This document shows positions 53,104 to 62,323 of a stretch of 64,000 nt of DNA, piece after piece. Position 1 is the stretch's first letter, and each line of letters opens with the position of its first letter. Source of the DNA: Mycolicibacterium sp. YH-1 (lineage in GTDB: Bacteria > Actinomycetota > Actinomycetes > Mycobacteriales > Mycobacteriaceae); assembly GCF_022557175.1 (NCBI RefSeq), contig NZ_CP092915.1:124001-188000 (forward strand), read 5' to 3'. The position numbers were made by a program, and so were the translations under genes. The notes beneath the pieces are model-generated. The model saw only the letters and a program-made list of their open reading frames with translations, was not told where the DNA came from and ran no database searches.

Positions 53104-54011
53104 CGCTGTGCTCATCAACGATCAGCAGGTGCGCCCATGCGATTCACTGCGAGCGGCGCGCAGCGATCTGAGATATGGCACGACCGGACAATCACCTGGT
53201 TAAGTGAGGGGAGTGAGGTATGCACCGGTGCTGGCGACCTCTCGAGGTGGTCCTTCCGGCACGACTGTCGACGCCAAAATCTCTCGATTACATCGCCGAG
53301 CAGATTCGAATCGTCGCCTCCGAATCCGGGGAGTTCGTCGAACGGATTCGGGTTGTTGACCGACAGCTTCATTCAGAGAAATGGAGGAAGTGGTCGGTGT
53401 TGTATCTGGAAGGGCCTCCTGTCTCAGGTTCGATACTGGTCGAGTGCGACACAGCCCAAAATGACGACCGCAGCGACGCCGTGATTCAGCCCGTTCAAAG
53501 AACCAATCCAGTCAGAGGCTGGCGGCCTGACGTGCTCGGCTAGTGTCGTGCTTTCTCGAACGCGCGGTGACTATTTCGGCCATTGGCCAGGATAATTCGG
53601 GTCATCGAGAGTCGGCGCTGCTGACAGCCGAGCAGGCTATCGCATCTGGCGTGCAGATGAACTGCACGGGCACGCCACAGCCCTTCGGCGAACACGATCT
53701 TTGCGACGATCGCGTTGCTCCAGGCAGGATGATCGATCCTGTCACCGAGGTCACTCTGGAATCACCCCTGCCCTATCTGCATCCGCGTGGGCCGGCACTG
53801 GTCAGCGACGCCGAGCTGGCCGACGACACGGCGCCGACGATTCCGTGTACTAGAGCGCTGTTGCACTGAGTCTGATGGTGTTCATCGGTAGGAACTCGAC
53901 GGTCGAGGATTGGGCACCGACACTTACCGTCTGAGGCCGATCCGTCATGGGCGTGGGGCTCCTAGCGGTACGCGTGATCGTGCTGGGGGGACACGGGTTA
54001 ACCGGCCGGAC
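53104..54011. other. unassigned region before IS element
   Basis: No intact gene recognised. A plus-strand stretch 53270-53540 is gene-like (LDYIAEQIRIVASESGEFVE and VLYLEGPPVSGSILVECDTA) and lacks a start; another, about 53690-53869, reads LPYLHPRGPALVSDAELADD and ends at TGA 53867-53869. They could be broken pieces of a short gene cut by nearby insertion events; families unknown. Confidence 0.35.
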
Positions 54012-54085
54012 TGATTGGCGTGTCCCGCTGAATGAGTCCAACTAGTTCTAGAGTCCTGTGGCCCGATGTCGGGCGAGAAGGGACG

Positions 54086-54376
54086 ATGAATCGTATGGCT
54101 GGTCGGAAGCGGCATTCCGCAGAAGACATCGTGCGCAAACTGCGCCGAGCGGATGAGCTGACCGCAGAGGGCAAGACCGGCGAGGAGATCGCCGCCGAAC
54201 TCGAGGTCTCGCCGGCGACGTTGTACAACTGGCGCCGCTCCTACGGCGGCATGGACACCGACGCCGCCAAGGAACTCAAGGAACTGCGCGAGCAGAACGC
54301 CCGACTCAAGCGGCTACTCGCCGAGGACGAGCTGGTCAAAAACACCCTGAGGGAGGTCGCGAAGGGAAAATTCTGA
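54086..54376 (+). CDS. IS3-family OrfA (HTH protein)
   Basis: 96 residues from ATG 54086 (MNRMAGRKRHSAEDIVRKLR). HTH of the transposase_8 type: EEIAAELEVSPATLYNWRRS, then a Leu-rich coil ELKELREQNARLKRLLAED. It binds the IS ends and normally fuses to OrfB by frameshifting. Its stop overlaps the OrfB region by 4 bp. Confidence 0.88.
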   Translation: MNRMAGRKRHSAEDIVRKLRRADELTAEGKTGEEIAAELEVSPATLYNWRRSYGGMDTDAAKELKELREQNARLKRLLAEDELVKNTLREVAKGKF

Positions 54377-55237
54377 GCCCCGCTGTCAAGCGCCGCGCCG
54401 TCGACATGCTCACCACCACGCTGGGCATGTCGGAACGGTTGGCGTGCAAAGCCGTTGGGCTGGCCCGTTCCACCTGCCGTCGCCTGCTCCTGTCGCAGAC
54501 TCCCGCTGATCCTGATGTCGATATGCGGGCCTGGCTGCGCTCGTACGCGACGAAGCACCCGTGTCATGGGTTCCGGCGCGCGTGGGCGGCGTTGCGCTAC
54601 GACGAGCGCCGTGAGGTCAACAAGAAGAAGATCCATCGCCTGTGGCGTGAGGAGGGCCTGCAGGTGCGGGTGCGCAGTCCGCGGAAGCGGCCGGGGTGTC
54701 GTCGATCTCGCCGATCGAGGCCGACGCCCCGAACGTGGTGTGGGCGATTGACTTCCAGTTCGATTCCACCATTGACGGTGAGGCGATCAAGATCGCGTCG
54801 ATGATCGACGAACACACCTGAGTCTCGCTGCTCAACATCGTCGAACGCTCGATCACCGCCGAGCGACTCGTGGCCGAACTCGGGAAGGTGTTCACCGCGG
54901 CGGCGGGGCGCCGAAGGTGCTGCGGACGGACAACGGTCCGGAGTTCATTTCTCTAGCACTGCAACAGTTCTGCGATCGCAGAGTGGGCATGTCCTACATC
55001 CCGCCCGGGACGCCCTGGAACAACGGACACACCGAATCGTTCAACAACCGACTACGCAAGGAGTGCCTCAACCGCAACCACTGGAACACCCTGCTCGAGG
55101 CCCGAGTGGCAATCGGCGACTTCAAGGCCGAGCACAACACCCGACACCGCCACTCGGCCCTGGGCTACCGCACGCCGGCCGAGTACGCTGGCGTCTGCAG
55201 GTGCACCCACACCCCGATGGCCTGCAGCATCAACTGA
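54373..55237 (+). pseudogene. IS3-family OrfB (DDE integrase), broken
   Basis: N-terminal HTH_21 part KHPCHGFRRAWAALRYDERR in one frame; after a one-base loss near 54696 the first catalytic Asp appears in NVVWAIDFQFDS, followed by an in-frame TGA at 54819-54821 (where homologues have EHTR). A second shift near 54900 gives LRTDNGPEFIS with the second Asp, then WNNGHTESFNNRLRKECLN with the Glu, and HSALGYRTPAEYA. Two shifts plus a nonsense codon inactivate it. Confidence 0.85.
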
Positions 55238-55496
55238 ATCTGGATCAAACGAACCCGACTCTAATTCCGGGTGGACTTGGTATTGGGGACTCGCCATGAT
55301 CGCTTGGTTAATCTTGTTGTGTTCGGAGGATGCTGGGCCGATGTAGACCAAGGATGAATGGCGTCGGGCAAATCCGGCGATGAGCCACTCCGGTTGACCT
55401 CGGTCCATCCTGTATCTAGAGTACTGATCGATCCCGATGGTATATACCATCTCTTGGCGACTGTACTGCAGACCGAAGTCGAAGGAACTCGAAATC

Positions 55497-55862
55497 ATGC
55501 GGAAGATCTTCTTGGCCTGCCCGTACAGCCACAATGACAGTGAGGTCATCGAGGGTCGGTTCATCGAGTGCAACAAGGTGGCTGCAAGAATCATCGAATC
55601 GGGCGCGGCTGTGTACAGCCAGGTCTCGATGTCTCACCCGATCAATCAGGCGATCGACAACAAGAGCTTGAGTGAGATCGGGCAACTGTGGGGTCCGGTC
55701 GACGCTGTCTTCATGGCCGTCATGGACGAACTGATCGTGTTGGATCTGCCGGGCTGGGCGGCAAGTACGGGCATCAAGCGGGAGATGGAGTTCTTCCAAG
55801 AACGTGGCAAGCGGGTGAGTCTCTGGTCCGAAGTCGAGAACGACTTTGCAAGGAGACAATAG
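55497..55862 (+). CDS. DUF1937 / nucleoside deoxyribosyltransferase-like protein
   Basis: 121 residues. Starts MRKIFLACPYSHNDSEVIEG with a Rossmann-like first strand and a conserved YSH, then SQVSMSHPINQAIDN and AVMDELIVLDLPGWAASTGI with REMEFFQERGK. This is the DUF1937/DUF4406 group related to nucleoside 2-deoxyribosyltransferases, common in phages and islands, possibly acting in nucleotide metabolism. It has no partner gene: IS elements lie on both sides, so it is likely cargo of a transferred segment. ATG 55497 follows GAAGGAAC. Confidence 0.72.
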   Translation: MRKIFLACPYSHNDSEVIEGRFIECNKVAARIIESGAAVYSQVSMSHPINQAIDNKSLSEIGQLWGPVDAVFMAVMDELIVLDLPGWAASTGIKREMEFFQERGKRVSLWSEVENDFARRQ

Positions 55863-56103
55863 GAACTGCGACCTACCGGGATGGCGAGGTGGCTGCCAGA
55901 CCTTGATTGGCGTAGCCCAGGGGAACTGCCTCGACAGCAGTCGTGTAGCCGCAGCGCGGCGCACCACAGATGCTGAGTGTCGGCGTAACGCCGCGAACCT
56001 CGATGCCGGTGAGCCACAGGGGCACGGTATTCTGCCCGGAGTGGCGCTGTCCCAAGGCATTGTCCGGCCGACTTGTTCGCCGCCCTGCTAGCCCCGAATG
56101 GTC

Positions 56104-57389
56104 TGTCAGTGTTGCTGAGGGGGACCCGTTTGGTGGTCCAATTGATCTGTGCCCGTGTTGGTGGTGCACGGTTGTGAGAGTCGAGGGCAGAGTGATCACC
56201 AGGAGGGTCACATGCCCCGTCAGTATTCGTCGTCGATGCGCCGGCAAATCGTTGCGCGGCTGCGATCGGGTGAACGAGTGGCCGCCGTGGCGGTCGATAC
56301 CGGGATCTGTGAAGCGACCCTGTTCCGTTGGAAACGTGAGGCACTCATCGACGCCGGCGTTATTGATGGCACCCCAAGGGTAGGGGCCGACGAGCTGGCC
56401 GCTGCTCACAAGCGCATCGCGCAGCTCGAGGCCGAGCTGGTTTTACCCGCGATGCGTGCGAGCTGTTCGACGAGGAGGCGGTGGTGCCCCAAAACGCCGT
56501 CGCGCGATCACTGAAGGGCTGATCGTGCGAGGACATTCAGGCCGATCAGCCTGTCGTATAACAGGATTGACACGTTCATTGTTGCAGTACCACCGGCGAC
56601 GGCCTGTCCCAGACCCGGAGGTACGCCGACTGATTGTGGCTGACACGATTACCGAGATCCACCAGCGTTCCCGCGGCACCTACGGACGCCGACGAGTCCG
56701 CGCGGTGCTGCGGGCCGACTACGACATGAACGTCAACCACAAGCTGGTCACCTCGATCATGTCCGAGCAAGGTCTGTACGGGCTGCCGCTTCTAGGCCGG
56801 CGAAAGCCCAATCTGTTCGGTGTCGACACCCCAGTTGACCTCGTCAATCGGCGGTTCACTGCCACTAAGCCGAACGGACTGTGGTGTACGGATATCACCG
56901 AACACCCCGCGCGTGATGGCAAGGTGTACTGCTGTGCGATCCTGGACTGCTTCTCGCGGATGATCGTGGCCCGCACCTTCTCCACCACCGCCGACACCGC
57001 TCTGGTCAACAACGCGGTCAACATATCCGTGTACAACCGAAACCGTAGTAGCCCAACATTTCTGCACGCGGATCACGGCACCCAGTTCACGTCCTCGAGC
57101 TTCGGGGAGAACCTGCGGCGATGGGGTCTGCTCGGCTCGTTCGGCACCGTGGGCGACTGCTTTGATAACGCCGCCATGGAGTCGTTCTGGGCGCGGCTAC
57201 AGGTCGAGTTGCTCAACACCCGCAAGTGGGCTATGACCATCGAATTGGCCGCCGCCATGGCCGATTACATCGACAATTTCTACAACGTCAAACGCCGACA
57301 CAGCTACCTCGGTAACATCAGCCCCACAGCTCGAAACGGCGGGGCCAGATCAACTGGACCACTGCAGCGGGCTCAGCTCAACACTGCCA
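56104..57389 (+). mobile_element. IS3-family element, second type
   Basis: About 1286 bp. Left end TGTCAGTGTTG at 56104, right end in reverse TGGCAGTGTTG at 57389; the inner parts of the repeats also match (TGGTCCAATTGATCTG against TGGTCCAGTTGATCTG), giving roughly 50-bp imperfect inverted repeats. No target duplication could be seen. OrfA and OrfB are both present; OrfB is uninterrupted and reads 12 codons past the right end. It is unrelated to the element at 54016. Confidence 0.75.
56212..56514 (+). CDS. IS3-family OrfA, frame altered near 3' end
   Basis: 100 residues starting MPRQYSSSMRRQIVARLRSG, with HTH VAAVAVDTGICEATLFRWKR and coil ELAAAHKRIAQLEAEL. After this, the expected continuation (TRDACELFDEEAVV) is found in the -1 frame from 56445, while the actual frame reads LPAMRASCS. 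A single base seems to have been lost around GTTTTACC at 56440, or the site is a programmed slip. Family function: DNA-binding part of the transposase. Confidence 0.72.
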   Translation: MPRQYSSSMRRQIVARLRSGERVAAVAVDTGICEATLFRWKREALIDAGVIDGTPRVGADELAAAHKRIAQLEAELVLPAMRASCSTRRRWCPKTPSRDH

Positions 57390-57424
57390 AACAAACCGCC
57401 GAACGGTTACGGGACACGCCCTAG
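56456..57424 (+). CDS. IS3-family OrfB (DDE integrase)
   Basis: 322 codons in one open frame. HTH_21 region SRGTYGRRRVRAVLRADYDM, then the rve core with Asp in NGLWCTDITEHPARDGKVYC, Asp in FLHADHGTQFTSSSF, Glu in FDNAAMESFWARLQVELLNT and the terminal RRHSYLGNISPTAR. All three catalytic residues are in place. The first codons overlap OrfA; an internal start or a frameshift product is likely. Could still be active if OrfA is functional. Confidence 0.85.
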   Translation: MRAVRRGGGGAPKRRRAITEGLIVRGHSGRSACRITGLTRSLLQYHRRRPVPDPEVRRLIVADTITEIHQRSRGTYGRRRVRAVLRADYDMNVNHKLVTSIMSEQGLYGLPLLGRRKPNLFGVDTPVDLVNRRFTATKPNGLWCTDITEHPARDGKVYCCAILDCFSRMIVARTFSTTADTALVNNAVNISVYNRNRSSPTFLHADHGTQFTSSSFGENLRRWGLLGSFGTVGDCFDNAAMESFWARLQVELLNTRKWAMTIELAAAMADYIDNFYNVKRRHSYLGNISPTARNGGARSTGPLQRAQLNTAKQTAERLRDTP

Positions 57425-57711
57425 CGGTTTCGCGGTGTGCTGTCGGTCTGATCGGATCGTCGGTGAGTACGGATGTGAACGGCGCTTGACGCGAGAAGTG
57501 TGGTGCGGTCCGCCTCGGTGAGGCCGCCCCAGATGCCGAATGCTTCCTGGAAAGCAATCGAATGCTCACCGCATTGACGTGTTACGGGACATTGGGCACA
57601 AACCTGCCGGGCCTGCTGCTGGCGGCGGGCGCGTGCGTGGCCGCGTTCGCCGTCGGGGTGGGAGAACAGGCCGGGATCCTCGGTGCGGCAGCGGGCATGT
57701 TTTCGCCACAA
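57421..57711 (-). CDS. WhiB-like iron-sulfur regulator
   Basis: 96 residues. Four Cys of the Wbl [4Fe-4S] cluster: one in ARCRTEDPGLF, then CAQCPVTRQC spaced CX2CX5C. The Gly-rich turn is FGIWGGLTEADR, and the C-terminal basic tail (HIRTHRRSD) could contact DNA. Wbl proteins bind the sigma factor or DNA and respond to O2, NO or antibiotics. The start is a TTG at 57711 right after two stop codons; no other in-frame start exists. Its stop overlaps the IS OrfB stop, showing the IS landed next to it. Confidence 0.8.
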   Translation of the reverse strand: MWRKHARCRTEDPGLFSHPDGERGHARARRQQQARQVCAQCPVTRQCGEHSIAFQEAFGIWGGLTEADRTTLLASSAVHIRTHRRSDQTDSTPRNR

Positions 57712-57801
57712 TCATCAAGGGAGATATGGCCAAGCGTGTTAGTTGGAGTGCACATTGTGTTACCAGCTAGGTTCGGCGAGTCTCTGAGGCCATTTCGGCC
57801 C

Positions 57802-58545
57802 CTACAAGCGGCCAGATTTGACCACTCGACTCAGGAACTGTTGCGTGCGCTCCTCTTGCGGATCTTCGAAGATCTGTCGGGCCGATCCCCGCTCGAGGAT
57901 CGATCCGTTGTGGAGGAAGCAGACCTGGCCGGCGACCTCCTTCGCGAAACCCATCTCGTGCGTGGCCAACAACATCGTCAGCCCGGTGCGTGCCAGCTCC
58001 CGGACGATCTCAAGAACGTCGCCGACCAGTTCCGGGTCCAGGGCGGCCGTGATTTCGTCGAGCAGGATCACCCGTGGCTGCATGGCCAGCGTCCGGACGA
58101 TCGCGATTCGTTGTTGCTGGCCCCCGGAGAGCATGTCGGGGTAGGCCTCTGCTTTGTCCTTCATATTGACCAGGTCGAGCAGCTGCAGAGCACGGGCGCG
58201 CGCCTCAGTCTTGCTGAGACCGCCAACCCACGTCGGGGCCAGGGTGACGTTCTCCAGCATGGGCATGTGCGGAAACAGGTTGTACCCCTGAAATACGATG
58301 CCGACGTCACGCCGCAGCCTGTTGAGGTCGACTCCCGCTCCGGTCACGGTGTCACCGTCGATCCGGATCTCGCCTGAATTGATGCCCTCCAGTGCGTTAA
58401 CACAGCGCAGGAGGGTGGACTTGCCCGAACCCGAGCCGCCGATCAGGCAGACCACCTCGTGCCGCTCCACGTTCAGCGTGACGCCCTTGAGCACCTCGTG
58501 CTTCCCGTATGACTTGTGAACGTTGTGGATTGCCAGGAAGGCCAT
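57802..58545 (-). CDS. amino-acid ABC transporter ATPase (GlnQ/HisP type)
   Basis: 247 residues from the ATG at 58545 (MAFLAIHNVHKSYGKHEVLK). Walker A GGSGSGKSTLLRC near residues 35-47, Q-loop VFQGYNLFPHM, signature MLSGGQQQRIAIVRTLA, Walker B VILLDEITAALDPE, switch LATHEMGFAKEV. Complete. Normally couples to a His/Gln-type permease, here the frameshifted gene just upstream. Because of that frameshift the permease frame now reads straight into this gene, giving a possible fusion protein. Confidence 0.88.
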   Translation of the reverse strand: MAFLAIHNVHKSYGKHEVLKGVTLNVERHEVVCLIGGSGSGKSTLLRCVNALEGINSGEIRIDGDTVTGAGVDLNRLRRDVGIVFQGYNLFPHMPMLENVTLAPTWVGGLSKTEARARALQLLDLVNMKDKAEAYPDMLSGGQQQRIAIVRTLAMQPRVILLDEITAALDPELVGDVLEIVRELARTGLTMLLATHEMGFAKEVAGQVCFLHNGSILERGSARQIFEDPQEERTQQFLSRVVKSGRL

Positions 58546-59637
58546 CAGTGCGCTCCTCGGCGTGCAGCGTCGCGGTTGATCAGGAAGTCGACGAACCTCG
58601 ACTGCGGGATCGTGATGAGGATGAAGAACAGCGCCGCCAACGTCACCGGAGAGATTGAAGAGCTGGCTCTGCCATAGCGTGGAGGTGAGCACCACTTCGG
58701 CGACCGCGGCCATAGACAGCAGCGAAGTGTCCTTCTGCAGACTGATGAAGTCGTTGAGTAGCGGTGGGATCACCCGGCGTACGGCCTGTGGCACCAGTAC
58801 GGTGCGCAGGGTCTGACCGTAGCTCAGGCCAAGCGAGCGAGCGGCCGCACTCTGACTCGGGTGGATCGAGGAGAGTCCCGCGCGGTAGACCTCGGCAACG
58901 TACGCCGAGAAGGTCAACGACAGTGCAAGGATGCCGCGCCACTCCACAGGCCAGTCGGCCGTCACCGGCCACGCCAGCGGGAGGCCGAAGGCGACGAGGA
59001 GAATCGTCACGATCGCCGGAATGGCCCGGAAGACATCGCAGTAGACGAGGGCGATCAACCGCAGCGGCGCCATGGCACGGCCGGGGAGCATGCGCATGAT
59101 CGCGAGCACCAACCCGAACATGAGGACGAGTACCTGCGCCACACAGGCCACCCACACGTTGGTCCAGAATGCGCGGATCATCTCGGGGAAGGGCTGCTCC
59201 CAGGTGTTTTTGGCGAAGAAGGTCTCCGCGATGCCGCCACCATTGGCCAGGACCATCAGCAGAAGACCGGCAAGGATGACAACGCCGGCGGAGTACCCAA
59301 TGGCGACCAGGGCTTGGTCGCCGCCTGCGGCAGCCGCCCGCCGCGCGGCGACGAGTTTGTCGGCTCGCAGCAGGGAGGCCCGCACGCGCGCGCTCCCGAA
59401 CGCGCGGAACGTCGGCCAGAGCGGGTACAGCGAGAGTAGAACGAATACCCCGCCGATTGCGGTAGAGACGAGGCCGCCACCGTTGTACGCGCGCAGTTGC
59501 AGGGCCGCCGATACTGTCATCGCGATGCTGATGACGGACAGGACCATGCCCAGTAAGGCTCTTCCCAGGACGCCGCTGGGCTGCCTTAGGGGCGGACTTG
59601 GCTGTAGTTCATCAGTGACGAGGCCCGGGGACGTCAT
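58545..59637 (-). pseudogene. amino-acid ABC transporter permease, C-terminal frameshift
   Basis: From ATG 59637 (MTSPGLVTDELQPSP). Long N-terminal hydrophobic region, then the HisM-type core: MIRAFWTNVWVACVAQVLVL, FRAIPAIVTILLVAFG and the coupling loop SAAARSLGLSYGQTLRTVLV. After LWQSQLFNLS the normal ending (VTLAALFFILITIPQSRFVD, then INRDAARRGAH stop) lies in another frame; bases near 58650 (CTCTCCGG) appear short by two. The natural stop at 58545-58547 would overlap the ATPase start. The shift replaces the last TM helix and joins the permease in frame to the ATPase. Confidence 0.75.
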
Positions 59638-59825
59638 CACCGCGCCGTCCAGATTGGCACGGATGTGGGGTCGCCCCCCGAAGGCCGGTCCGAGGTAGTC
59701 CTTTGAGAGCTGATCGAGCGTGTGGTCATTGGCCATCGTCTGGATCGCCTCATTCAGCGCATCCTTGTTTGGCGAGTTCTTGGGGATGATCGCGCCGTAG
59801 GAGTCGCCTGTGCTGTACTGCCCGA
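59638..59825 (-). pseudogene. amino-acid binding protein, C-terminal remnant
   Basis: About 60 codons read STGDSYGAIIPKNSPNKDAL, NEAIQTMANDHTLDQLSKDY and end GGRPH, the terminal lobe of an SBP_bac_3 glutamate/histidine-binding protein. The signal peptide and most of both lobes are missing; a MerR regulator abuts it in frame at about 59825, showing that a deletion joined the two genes. Confidence 0.75.
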
Positions 59826-60132
59826 TGACTTCGAGCTCCGCGCGGATGCGCTGCAGCCGCTCAATTGTCGCGGCGAGGTCCGCGTCGAGCACGCGGATCG
59901 CGGCTTCCGGGTCCTCCTCCGCAAGGCCCATGGCGCGGATCTGTGCCAGCGGAACCCCGAACTCCTTCATCCGGATGATCTGAAGCGTCCGAACGAGATG
60001 CGCAGTCCCATACCGCTTGTAGCCGTTGGGCATGCGTTCGGGCTCGTCGAGCAGGCCCACCTGGTGCTAGTGACGTATCGCCTTCACTGTGGTTCCCGCC
60101 AACTCGGCGAGCTGCCTCGTGCTCCAACCCAT
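59826..60132 (-). pseudogene. MerR family regulator, nonsense-mutated and truncated
   Basis: Start at ATG 60132 gives MGWSTRQLAELAGTTVKAIR, the MerR HTH. The next residues are H, then TAG at 60067-60069 where homologues have Tyr (AIRHY), then HQVGLLDEPERMPNGYKRYG in the same frame, helices (LAQIRAMGLAEEDPEAAIRV) and the dimerisation coil, ending ELEVIGQY where the binding-protein remnant begins. The amber codon and the loss of its C-terminal region make it inactive unless translation restarts after the stop. Confidence 0.75.
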
Positions 60133-60277
60133 CTGGGCGAAATCCTTACCTCGGGCCCGGCGACGGAGACTCACCGCTGGCAACAGCCATCGTAAGGTCG
60201 GCAATCGGCCCGTGACCCGTTGAACCGCATCACCGCCCCTGCGGTAGCGGTCCACCAGCAGGACCGATGCTCGATGG

Positions 60278-61526
60278 CTAGCCGAGGGCGAGAACAACCG
60301 ACACCAGACCGGCGGTCATGCCTTGCCGTTCAGGCGCTTCGAGGCTGGTGGCCAAGTTGTAGCCGGAGGCGCCGATCGCACCGGCGGCCACACCGAGCAT
60401 GGCGCCACACGCAATCGCCAGCGGGAGCGTCGATACTCCCGCCAGCATCCCGAAAGTCGCCACAGTCCCGACTGCGATGCCACCCAGAAGTGGCAGTGCG
60501 GGACCGGCCCGTCCAGCGATCCAACCGGCGCCGACGCCGCCGACGGCGATGCCGAGATTGGCCGTACCGAGCAACACTGCGATCGCATCACTACCGCCCA
60601 ACCCGTAACCGAGGCCGAGATCGGGGGAGACCTGGGCGGTGATGCTGGTCAGCTGCAACATGCTTCGGAAGGAGCCCGCGGCCAGCACCAGCGCCAACAA
60701 CGTGAGCAGGATCGGGCGGGTCAGTGCACGGATATCGATGATGGGTTCCTCGATCCGCAGCGCGAGGAACGCCCACCCGGCCAACGCTGCGACACCGGCC
60801 GCCAATAGCGCGAGCATTCCCGCGGAGGGCCAGCCGGTGTCACTACCGAGGCTGATGTAGGCGAGTGTCGGTCCGAGGCCGCAGCCGAGAAGATAGAGCC
60901 CCGCCCACGTCGATCCGGCCACTGGTGCGGATCGGCGACTCCGGGATGAACAATCGCACACTGAGCGCGGCCGCCGCAGCTAGCAACGCTGCTGCAACGA
61001 ACACGCTCCGGAATCCGAACCATTCGATGATCGGTTGCATCAGGAACGGCTCGACGATCCCGACGATGGACGAACCGGACGTCAAGACCCCGACCAGTGC
61101 CATCGCCACTGTCGGCCTGCAGATCTGCTGTGTGAGAGCCACCGTGAGGAAGATGGCGGCGAAGGCTGCTCCTTGAAAGAAGCGGCCTACCAGGAAGATC
61201 CAGAGGTTGGGGCGGTGAGACAGATCAACGCTCCTGTGCATGCGAGGAGCAGCGTGATGAGAAGTACTCGTCGCTTACCGAAGATGTCGGAACTTTGGCC
61301 AGCAGCGGTGACCAGATGGCTCCGGCCAGCATCGCACCTGCAGTGAGCCACGCCGCTTGGTCGGTGTCGAAATGTTCTATCAATTGAGGCAGAACCATCA
61401 TCGGCGATCCAATGACCAGATCAGCCAGAACGTTGGCGAGGGTGAGCACGACCGCCCAGAGGACGAGCCGCCTACTCCAGCTGTGCTCGAGGCCGCCAAC
61501 GGCGGGATCATCCTGAAGCTCTTTCA
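60278..61526 (-). pseudogene. MFS transporter, two frameshifts
   Basis: From a GTG at 61526 (VKELQDDPAVGG, SD GAAGGAAAG) the first piece covers TM1-2 (VVLTLANVLADLVIGSPMMV, DQAAWLTAGAMLAGAIWSPL). A shift near 61240 leads to the middle piece (LVGRFFQGAAFAAIFLTVAL, VEPFLMQPIIEWFGFRSVFV) and another near 60930 to the last piece (TWAGLYLLGCGLGPTLAYIS through AGAIGASGYNLATSLEAPER) with its stop at 60278. Together the pieces cover a whole DHA2-like transporter, so the gene decayed recently. Confidence 0.75.
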
Positions 61527-61675
61527 CTATGCACTTTCCTTCGGGTGAACTTGGGGGGGTTCCCGGGGTTCCCGTGATTGGCACGGCCACGTAAAGCGGC
61601 CAGCCGATTCTGCGGGTCGGGGGCGTTTGCAGCCAATCGGTTCCGGGCGGCCGGACCGTGAAAATCGCGCGAGGG

Positions 61676-62044
61676 TAGGGACATTCGGGTGTGAGGTTCC
61701 TGCACGGCCTGGTTACGAGCGGAAATGTCAGCCCAGGTTGCGGGCAGTATGCGGTCGCGGCCGCTGTCCACACGGCTCTGGGCGAAGGTGACATACGGGC
61801 GTTGCCGGGCTTCGTACCGCGCGAACGCGGCGGTGTGGCTGCCACCCCGATCCAGCTCCTCGGCGAGGAACCGGGCCCCGGTGAGCGCGAGTGATGTGCA
61901 CGGTTCCTCGCTGAAATTCTGCGCCCCGTTGTTCGATCCGATGAGGAGGACGTCGCCGGACTTCTGGCTTCGTTCAACGAAGCTCTCGCAAGAGATGGTT
62001 ACGAGCTGTCGTGTTGCAACCCGAAGCGGGCTGTCGGTGAACAC
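61676..62044 (-). pseudogene. FAD-dependent monooxygenase, C-terminal remnant
   Basis: The minus strand reads GDVLLIGSNNGAQNFSEEPC then TSLALTGARFLAEELDRGGS, and AFARYEARQRPYVTFAQSRV. This is the end of salicylate-hydroxylase-like flavin monooxygenases, where the GDA..P motif should read GDAAH..P; here Asp-Ala are lost (GSN). The Rossmann N terminus is absent. Further decay product of the same region. Confidence 0.6.
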
Positions 62045-62148
62045 CCAGTCATCGCGGGCCAGTCCTCAGGATTGTTGATGCGATGCTCTGGGTCAGAGCC
62101 AGGTCGAGGAGGTTGCGCATCGAAGGAGTCATGACGGCGCTCATGATT

Positions 62149-62162
62149 ATTATTGTGATAAT
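62149..62162. promoter_or_regulatory. AT-rich palindrome before amine oxidase
   Basis: ATTAT-TGTG-ATAAT, perfect 5-bp arms, in the only AT-rich island upstream of the amine oxidase. Likely an operator or promoter element of the 62324 operon; the matching regulator is not in the window. Confidence 0.5.
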
Positions 62163-62323
62163 GTGATCCTCGTCGCGCCGACGGCGGCATTTGCGAATCA
62201 GCTCAATTCTGGTCCTCGGGCTGTGAGGGGCCCCGCCGACGGAATTGGGGGCGGTGTGTGCGAGCGGATCCGACTACGCGACTGACGTCGACCTGAACAG
62301 ATGAATGGGAACGGAGAACTTCC

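Larger units (their letters stand above)
54016..55296 (+). mobile_element. degenerate IS3-family element
   Basis: 1281-bp element. Left end TGGCGTGTCCC at 54016 and right end, read in reverse, TGGCGAGTCCCC at 55296, form imperfect inverted repeats of about 40 bp (both also contain GAGTCCAAC/AAGTCCACC and TAGAGTC). The 4-bp TGAT directly precedes the left end (54012-54015) and directly follows the right end (55297-55300), a target duplication of the size expected for the IS407 group. OrfA is intact; OrfB carries two frameshifts and a stop, so the copy is dead. Confidence 0.85.

Noticed and set aside
56430..56460. Programmed -1 frameshift site in the second IS element
   Set aside because: GTTTTAC is not a strong slippery heptamer and no downstream pseudoknot was evident; a simple one-base loss explains it equally well, so it is left as an oddity.
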